A DNA stretch of 64,000 nucleotides from Chanos chanos (taxonomy: Eukaryota > Chordata > Actinopteri > Gonorynchiformes > Chanidae), in contig NC_044495.1 in NCBI RefSeq assembly GCF_902362185.1, positions 4,800,041-4,864,040 on the forward strand. Direction: 5' to 3'. The position numbers and the translations under genes are program-made. Of this stretch, positions 57,493 through 64,000 are shown in pieces. Numbering within the stretch: the first letter of the stretch is position 1; every line of letters begins with the position of its first letter. The notes under the pieces were generated by a model. That model did not search any database and was not told the DNA's origin. It saw only the letters and a program-made list of their open reading frames with translations.

Positions 57493-58254
57493 AAAAAAAA
57501 GAGAATAAAGCCACCAGAAATATGTAATTAAAGCTTACAAACAAATATATAAATAATTGCACAAAAGATGTCATATACATTTAAATAAAATGTAATTGTG
57601 CCAACATATTTATGCACCGAAACCAACTTTTTCCTTTTTCTTTTTCTTTCTTTCTTTTTTTTTGCCAGTTTAAACAGTCTCTCTTCACACCTTCCCTCAG
57701 TCACTCTATCCACTCAACTGTCCTATTCTTTACTGTCATCAATTTATATGTATATGATTAAGGAGGGTTTTTTTTTTGTATAATAACTAAAATTGCTGCA
57801 GAGAAAACATGCTCTGATTGTCATTTTGACATGTGTGTCATTTTGATCTTTACTGGTTTGAAAAGAAATATCACCTAGTAAAGGTCTGTTTGAAAATTAA
57901 CTGTAAATACTGTGTGTATTGTAATGAACGCGGCTCAGTTTAAGTTTATCCAGTTGCCTCAACTTCACCTTGTGGTGAAGTGTGAAATAGCAGTTTGGAA
58001 AATGTGTAATAGTCATGGGAATATGATGTCTCGTTTAGTTTTTGCTACTCTTTGGCTGAACACATGACACCAAGAGAAGAATCAGGTGTGTTTCACCCAT
58101 TTCATTTAATTAATTTAATTTGGTTTCTCTCTGGCAATCACTTCACTAACCCCCCCCAAAACCCCCCCCCAAAACAAACAACAACAACAAAATACATAAA
58201 ATTGAATCGTATATACCTCTTTACATTTTTCTTGTACATATTTTCTTATATAAA

Positions 58255-58290
<36 letters not shown>

Positions 58291-59728
58291 ATAGGCAGGT
58301 AGGCTCATAGTCCAGTCCATAATGAACAGTGTGTATCAAGAACCTGAATTTTGGATCTTGACCATGTCAGATTGATGAGTGAGCAGATGTGATGTGATAC
58401 ATGTGGCACGTCATAAAGAACATAGCTGATATGAATATCTAAAGACACATGACTAGGTACCTGTAAAGTGCCAGGATTTAGAGTTACCACATGTGATGTT
58501 TAAATTTTTTTCAAGTGACATTTTTCTTCTGGTTTTTGAATTGCACATTTGTAACTCAAGAGAAGATACTGAAGAAAATTGTCAATTTGTTTGCTTTAAA
58601 AGGGAATTTGTCTCAGAAACTGATACAAACGTGTATACTTGTCTGGTCAAAGTGTCAATAAAATGTTAACTGTATAAAACGTTATGTTCTGTTGTTATTA
58701 GAATGCTTTAGTCCATACTGCAGATAAGGAAATCCATGGTATCGTCAAAGAAGATTACTGTAGAAGGGTTGTGAACGTTGCAGTAGACTGTGGAGCAATA
58801 AAAGCCGTCATTTCACTCCAGCACAGTAGATGGCAGTCCAGATATCGGTGACTATCCCTGTCACTTAACCATAACACAACGAGGAAGAATGTTGAGTATC
58901 AACAACAGAAGACATGTCTACTGTAATCTCTGAATGTATCGTCAATATTTTGAAGCCGTGTTCTGAAGGAACGGTTTTACAAATAGCATCATCCTCGCCT
59001 ATACCGTAGGGGGGATTTTGGTTCAACCCTGATGTAAGTCACTGATCCAAAGTTGTTTTTGTTGTTGTTGTTGTTTTTTACAGCACGCTAGTAGGACGTT
59101 AGCTAGCTGTCTTTCGCTGAGCCATTGATGGGAGAGGCTGGCCAACGAGCTTGTTAAAACAGCTTTTTAAAAGTGAAACTATAGAATTATTTGGATTGTT
59201 TTTACATGTAATTCAACATTATGGTATCCTCCTAAGTGGCGACTTTAACTATTCTTACTTTTATTTTAAAGGGGAGGTTTCTCTTCTTGTCACTTCACGC
59301 CAGATCTCTGTTTAGCTGCATGTTCATATAACAGGGACAGTAGCCACAGATCAAAAGGTTGTTTGGCGAGGGTTGCTGTTAAATAGTACCGAAGTGCTTT
59401 AATAGATAAAATTGCATAGTTTACAAGCCAGCAGTTATTGTATTTTTTAAGTAACATACAGCTCTCAACACCCCGAAAGCGTTAGTTGTCACTCCCCACG
59501 ACAGTAACAGCTAAAGCAATAACGTTAATGTCGTGTAAACGATTTGCACCGTTTGGTACCGTATATAAGTGATATATTTTAATAAAGAGACACAGTCTTA
59601 CATACGGTAGATCATATTAAAGCATAGCGAAAAATAGATATGTATGCTGCGCTTGTTTGTATATGACCGTGAGCCCTTGGTTTCCTTTTCGGTCTTAGCG
59701 CTTGGTGACGTTACGCCAGTCCTTCGTC
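57493..59728. other. Intergenic region upstream of tecpr2
   Basis: No coding exon recognised. It holds poly-C/A stretches near 58150, a (GT)n run at 58256-58283 and an isolated plus-strand AATAAA at 58657-58662 followed by a T/G-rich tract, which has no obvious gene of its own. The tecpr2 5' UTR likely includes a spliced non-coding exon here, because a TCTTAG acceptor-like site lies just before the start codon. Confidence 0.4.
58256..58283. repeat. (GT)n microsatellite
   Basis: About thirteen GT dinucleotides in the intergenic region upstream of tecpr2. Confidence 0.95.
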
Positions 59729-61090
59729 ATGGCTGCCCAACCTCCGTACTTACCTCTGAAAGAGTTCTGTCCTCTCTACTACCTGCTCAACGCGATTCCC
59801 GCGAAAGTGCAAAAGGGCTTCCGCTCGGTCCTGGTGTACCTGACCGCTCTGGACAGCAGCAGTGACTACATTGCAGTGGGAAGCAGTATCGGAATGCTGT
59901 ATTTATACTGCAGGAGAATAAGTCAGATGAACAAATACAACTTAGAGGTAAGACTGCAGTGTCTCTCACAAGAACATTTGTCAAAAATGTAAAAAATAAA
60001 AAAAAGCCTTATGTTTCAATCTGTTGGATTGTGACTAAAACATGCAGGTGCTTTTCTAAACGGGTTTTAACAGGGGAAGTCTGAGGCCATCACTGCAGTG
60101 AAGCTGTTGAGTTGTTTTGATGATTTGGTGGCAGTTGGCACTGCGTCTGGTCGCGTCGCCCTCTTTCAGCTGGTCTCACAACTGCCTGGCAGAAATAAAC
60201 AGGTACCCTCGCACTGATTTTCATTTAAATCCTCACAAAACAGTCTGGCCTTGCGTTGGATAGGAATGAATTATTTTACAATGCTGGGTATTAGATCAGG
60301 GCTTGATTAAAATGATGGTACTTCCTTTTTATTTGTTAATTCCGCCCCCCCCCCCTTTGGGGTACCTAGGAATACATTGTCCTCTTTTGAAAATGAGGAT
60401 GCTTCAGAAGCCGGCCTGATGTGTTTTCTATGCCGTTTTCTTGCTGTTTCATCGTAGCTGAGACGCTTTGATGTGGTCGGACTACACAAAAGCTCGGTGA
60501 CAGCCTTGGCCTGGAGCGCCAACGGAATGAAGCTTTTTTCCGGCGATGACAAAGGGAAAGTGGTCTACTCTGCCGTGGATTTAGACCAGGTACAGCAGAA
60601 GGCTCCCAGAGAAGTTTCATTAGCTTACTGCTACGCCAAAACAGCTTGTCTGCTCATAGCGTCCATTTGAACTGGTCTGAGAACAGTTGATGACACTTCA
60701 AATTAAAAACCCCTGACGTCGGGTTTGAAAAGCGCGGTATGAAACGAACAGTTAACGTTATAAATGAAAACAATTCAAATATAAATCAAAATGAGTTTAT
60801 CCTTTATATAACTACACTGAGCTGAGTTGCATAACTGAAGGCTTTACTTTGTGTAGCTAAGCCAGGATGTTTGGTTTCCTGAGTGTTAAATTGTTGAGGA
60901 AAAGGCTCTTTCGTTATCTGACCTATCACAGTGTCTTATTACTCTCTGTTTATGTCATCTAGTCTTACAGCTTTAATGTTATCATCCTGGCATGGAGCTT
61001 TGACCTTGCTTAAGGTCTGAAATGAAAGACAGCTCTCCTGACTCACTTGTTTGGGTTTTGTTTTTTCCTGTATGGCTTTCTTTAATGCAT

Positions 61091-61123
<33 letters not shown>

Positions 61124-63738
61124 CTTGTGTGTTGTTTCCTCAGGGTGTATGTCACCCTGTGATCTTACTGGAGGAACCCTCAGCCATAGTACAGCTGGAG
61201 TACAGTCAGAAAGTCCTGCTGGTGTCGACGTATCAGAGATCTTTGCTTTTCTATACCCAGGAGCAGGCTATGCAGCAGCTGGGCACTAAACCCCGTAAGA
61301 TGTGAGTCCTTCTCTGCCGTTAGTCTTCTCCTGAAAACCAAAAGCTTTGGCTTGGTTTTTTCTTACTGTTGTAAGCCAATATTTTTGAACCACAAATTTG
61401 CATGTATTCAGTGAGCAGACACTTTTTTCCCACAAAGATTAAGATTAAGATTAAAGCGACTTCCAAGAGCGTCAGAATACAAAACGAGCACATAGCCCAT
61501 AGGGGGTTGTGGTGTCTGTGGCAGAAGCACCGCTGCCAAGTTCAGTATCAGATCAGATACAAGAGCAAGAGAAGCTGACGGAAAGTAAGAGAGTGGACTA
61601 TGAACAGATACATATGGGTCTATAGCCCTGTAATCTAAAGCTGTGACCAGTGTTTTAATGACACTGCTGCCAAGTTCAGTATTAGATCAGATACAAGAGC
61701 AAGAGAAGCTGACGGAAAGTAAGAGAGTGGACTATGAACAGATACATATGGGTCTATAGCCCTGTAATCTAAAGCTGTGACCAGTGTTTTAATGACACTG
61801 CTGCCAAGTTCAGTATTAGATCAGATACAAGAGCAAGAGAAGCTGACGGAAAGTAAGAGAGTGGACTATGAACAGATACATATGGGTCTATAGCCCTGTA
61901 ATCTAAAGCTGTGACCAGTGTTTTAATGACACTGCTGCCAAGTTCAGTATTAGATCAGATACAAGAGCAAGAGAAGCTGAAGGAAAGTAAGAGAGTGGAC
62001 TATGAACAGATACATATGGGTCTATAGCCCCGTAATCTAAAGCTGTGACCAGTGTTTTAATGACACTGCTGCCAAGTTCAGTATCAGATCAGATACAAGA
62101 GCAAGAGAAGCTGAAGGAAAGTAAGAGAGTGGACTATGAACAGATACATATGGGTCTATAGCCCTGTAATCTAAAGCTGTGACCAGTGTTTTAATGATCC
62201 TGCTGCCAAATTCAGTATTAGATCAGATACAAGAGCAAGAGAAGCTGAAGGAAAGTAAGAGAGTGGACTATGAACAGATACATATGGGTCTATAGCCCTG
62301 TAATCTAAAGCTGTGACCAGTGATTTAATGACACTGCTGCCAAGTTCAGTATTAGATCAGATACAAGAGCAAGAGAAGTTGACGGAAAGTAAGAGAGTGG
62401 ACTATGAACAGATACATATGGGTCTATAGCCCTGTAATCTAAAGCTGTGACCAGTGTTTTAATGACACTGCTGCCAAGTTCAGTATTAGATCAGATACAA
62501 GAGCAAGAGAAGCTGACGGAAAGTAAGAGAGTGGACTATGAACAGATACATATGGGTCTATAGCCCTGTAATCTAAAGCTGTGACCAGTGTTTTAATGAC
62601 ACTGCTGCCAAGTTCAGTATTAGATCAGATACAAGAGCAAGAGCAGCTGAAGGAAAGTAAGAGAGTGGACTATGAACAGATACATATGGGTCTATAGCCC
62701 TGTAATCTAAAGCTGTGACCAGTGTTTTAATGATCCTGCTGCCAAATTCAGTATTAGACCAGATACAAGAGCAAGAGAAGCTGAAGGAAAGTAAGAGAGT
62801 GGACTATGAACAGATACATATGGGTCTATAGCCCTGTAATCTAAAGCTGTGACCAGTGTTTTAATGACGCTCAGATTTTGCCGGTTAAAGAGTGTCATTT
62901 GTCTGCTGTAACAGGACATAAAAATGAACTGGTTTTGTAGTAGCGGTAATTGCTGCATTAGTGTGTTGTGGTCTGTGCTGTTGTGAGTAGTGGGAGACTC
63001 AGTTGGAGTCTTTGGCGATTCACTGCTTTTTCTCTCTCTGTTCTCATTCACCCAAAGCAATGGGAAGTTTGGTGCCTGCTTCCAGCCGGGGCTGTGCAAA
63101 CAGAGCGACCTGCTGGTGTACGCGGCCCGGCCCGGGCTGCGGCTGTGGAGGACGGATGTTCGGGGGAGGGTGGAGGAGACGCACGTTCTCAAACCCCTCT
63201 TCAACCAGAAGGTGCCTCAGTTTGAGCTGTTCCCGCGGCCCGGCCCGACGGGGGGTTACCGACCCCCCGACAGGCAGCTTGGCCTGGTGACCTGTTTCCT
63301 GAAGGAAGGTTGGATTCTCAGCTGGAATGAATACAGTGTTTATATTGTGGACTGCACCAACCAGGTACAAACAATGCCAAATTTGTGTTTGGTTCTCGTT
63401 AGGTTTTATTTTTGTTATATACATTGCTATATGATTTTATTTTGCCATAAAGTTCCTAGACAGAATCTTTTTTTTTTTTATTTTTCCTCCATCGTCAGTT
63501 TTATTGTTTTTGGATTGAAAATACTTCACAGCTCCACAGCACTTGGATTTTGGTTTTGTTTTGTTTTGTTTTGGTTTAATATTTAATGTTCCTCTTTTGT
63601 TCCAGGTTATAGTTGGTGGACTGGAAAGCTCAGGGGACATAGTGTCTGTGTCGTGCACAGACAATGAAATCTTCATCTTGAAGGGAGATAGAGACATTGT
63701 TCGCATTTCTAACTGCCCTGAGGGAGTGACGTCCAACA
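59729..63738 (+). CDS. tecpr2: Tectonin beta-propeller repeat-containing protein 2 (5' part)
   Basis: TECPR2 acts in autophagosome and lysosome trafficking (ATG8 and HOPS contacts, ER exit sites); human loss causes a hereditary sensory/autonomic neuropathy. Six coding exons are in the window: 59729-59947, 60074-60202, 60458-60589, 61144-61301, 63058-63364, 63606-63738. Phases are consistent, giving 359 codons plus one base; the gene runs off the right edge. The visible part is the N-terminal WD40-like propeller. Hallmarks: FCPLYYLLNAIPAKVQKGFR, DYIAVGSSIGMLYLYCR, AVKLLSCFDDLVAVGTASGR, NGMKLFSGDDKGKVVYS, GKFGACFQPGLCKQSDLL, FLKEGWILSWNEYSVYI and SGDIVSVSCTDNEIF, each close to human TECPR2. The start has a good TCATGG context. 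The C-terminal tectonin repeats are outside the window. Intron 4 contains a 134-bp tandem array. Confidence 0.97.
61098..61122. repeat. (GT)n microsatellite
   Basis: About twelve GT units in tecpr2 intron 3, ending about 20 bases before the exon 4 acceptor at 61144. Confidence 0.95.
61405..61490 (+). repeat. Degraded fish repeat (GCAGACGCTTTTATCC type)
   Basis: 'GAGCAGACACTTTTTTCCC', then 'TTAAAGCGACTTCCAAGAG', resembles the common fish repeat block GCAGACGCTTTTATCCAAAGCGACTTACA, interrupted by a short GATTAA triplication. It lies just upstream of the 134-bp array. Confidence 0.55.
61531..62870 (+). repeat. Ten-copy tandem array of a 134-bp unit
   Basis: The block TGCTGCCAAGTTCAGTAT recurs with its TGCTGCC at 61665, 61799, 61933, 62067, 62201, 62335, 62469, 62603 and 62737, always 134 bp apart, and the first unit starts near 61531 as CGCTGCCAAG. 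The total of 1340 bp equals ten units. Copies differ by only a few bases (e.g. GACGG or GAAGG, CAAG or CAAA). It lies entirely in tecpr2 intron 4, with no coding sequence and no spacer between units. Confidence 0.97.
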
Positions 63739-63944
63739 GTAAGAGACTGCCTCAGCGCTGCGTTATTGGCTATAGCTCCATTTGTCTGTTTCTGCCAAAT
63801 ATAACACCCAGAGACAGAAAGAGAGGCACTGTAAAACTGAACCACAGACAAATTACCCGTTATAGATAAAAGACATCAGAGAAACAGGGCTGATTATAGA
63901 GATCAGACAATTACATGAAGGGGATTCACTGTAGAGTTTAAACA

Positions 63945-64000
63945 TCATGTTACATTACACTACATTACATCACATTTATTTAGCTGACGCTTTTATCCAA
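63945..64000 (+). repeat. Start of a common fish repeat (GACGCTTTTATCCAA type), cut by the window edge
   Basis: (ACATT)n-like units are followed by 'CACATTTATTTAGCTGACGC' and 'TTTTATCCAA', the usual opening of one of the most frequent interspersed repeats of ray-finned fish. It sits in tecpr2 intron 6, and the remainder is beyond the window. Confidence 0.7.

Noticed and set aside
61531-62870. Regular repeats that might suggest a CRISPR-like array
   Set aside because: The units are directly contiguous with no unique spacers, the unit is 134 bp, and the setting is a vertebrate intron. It is a plain tandem repeat.

Overview
This is a vertebrate nuclear window, almost certainly from a ray-finned (teleost-type) fish. 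Genes are split into many short exons with GT-AG introns of mostly 80 to 1500 bp. Several familiar fish interspersed repeats are present. The proteins are clearly orthologous to human genes but carry fish-like differences. I see nothing that fixes the species. Gene names come from recognising exon peptides by eye, and exon borders were chosen so that splice sites and codon phases agree along each gene.

Layout: (1) 1-7.68 kb is gene-poor, with repeats and perhaps the last codons of a gene off the left edge. (2) 7.78-20.48 kb, minus strand: a complete rpap1 (24 coding exons, 1412 aa). (3) 22.13-26.53 kb, plus strand: a two-exon TMEM151-family gene with a long 3' UTR. (4) 29.24-37.37 kb, plus strand: a 13-exon HEAT-repeat gene, best matched to HEATR4. 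(5) 37.65-39.39 kb, minus strand: haus2, tail-to-tail with the HEAT gene. (6) 41.47-44.14 kb, plus strand: adprs (ARH3, serine ADP-ribose hydrolase). (7) 45.51-47.85 kb, plus strand: cinp. (8) 48.60-54.52 kb, minus strand: znf839, convergent with cinp. (9) About 56.6-57.3 kb, minus strand: the 3' end of a gene I do not recognise. (10) 59.73 kb to the right edge, plus strand: the first six coding exons of tecpr2.

The genes do not form a pathway. They are housekeeping and neuronal genes: Pol II assembly, augmin/spindle, DNA-damage ADP-ribose removal, replication and ribosome factors, and autophagy. The cinp/znf839/tecpr2 cluster matches the human 14q32 neighbourhood, with the cinp-znf839 pair apparently inverted relative to tecpr2. 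rpap1 and haus2 both lie on human 15q15.

I found no new self-contained biological system. The items most worth checking are the unrecognised multi-exon gene tail at 56.75-57.28 kb, a possible 69-nt cassette exon in cinp, a ten-copy 134-bp tandem array in a tecpr2 intron, and a 90-bp duplication that spans the TMEM151 stop codon.
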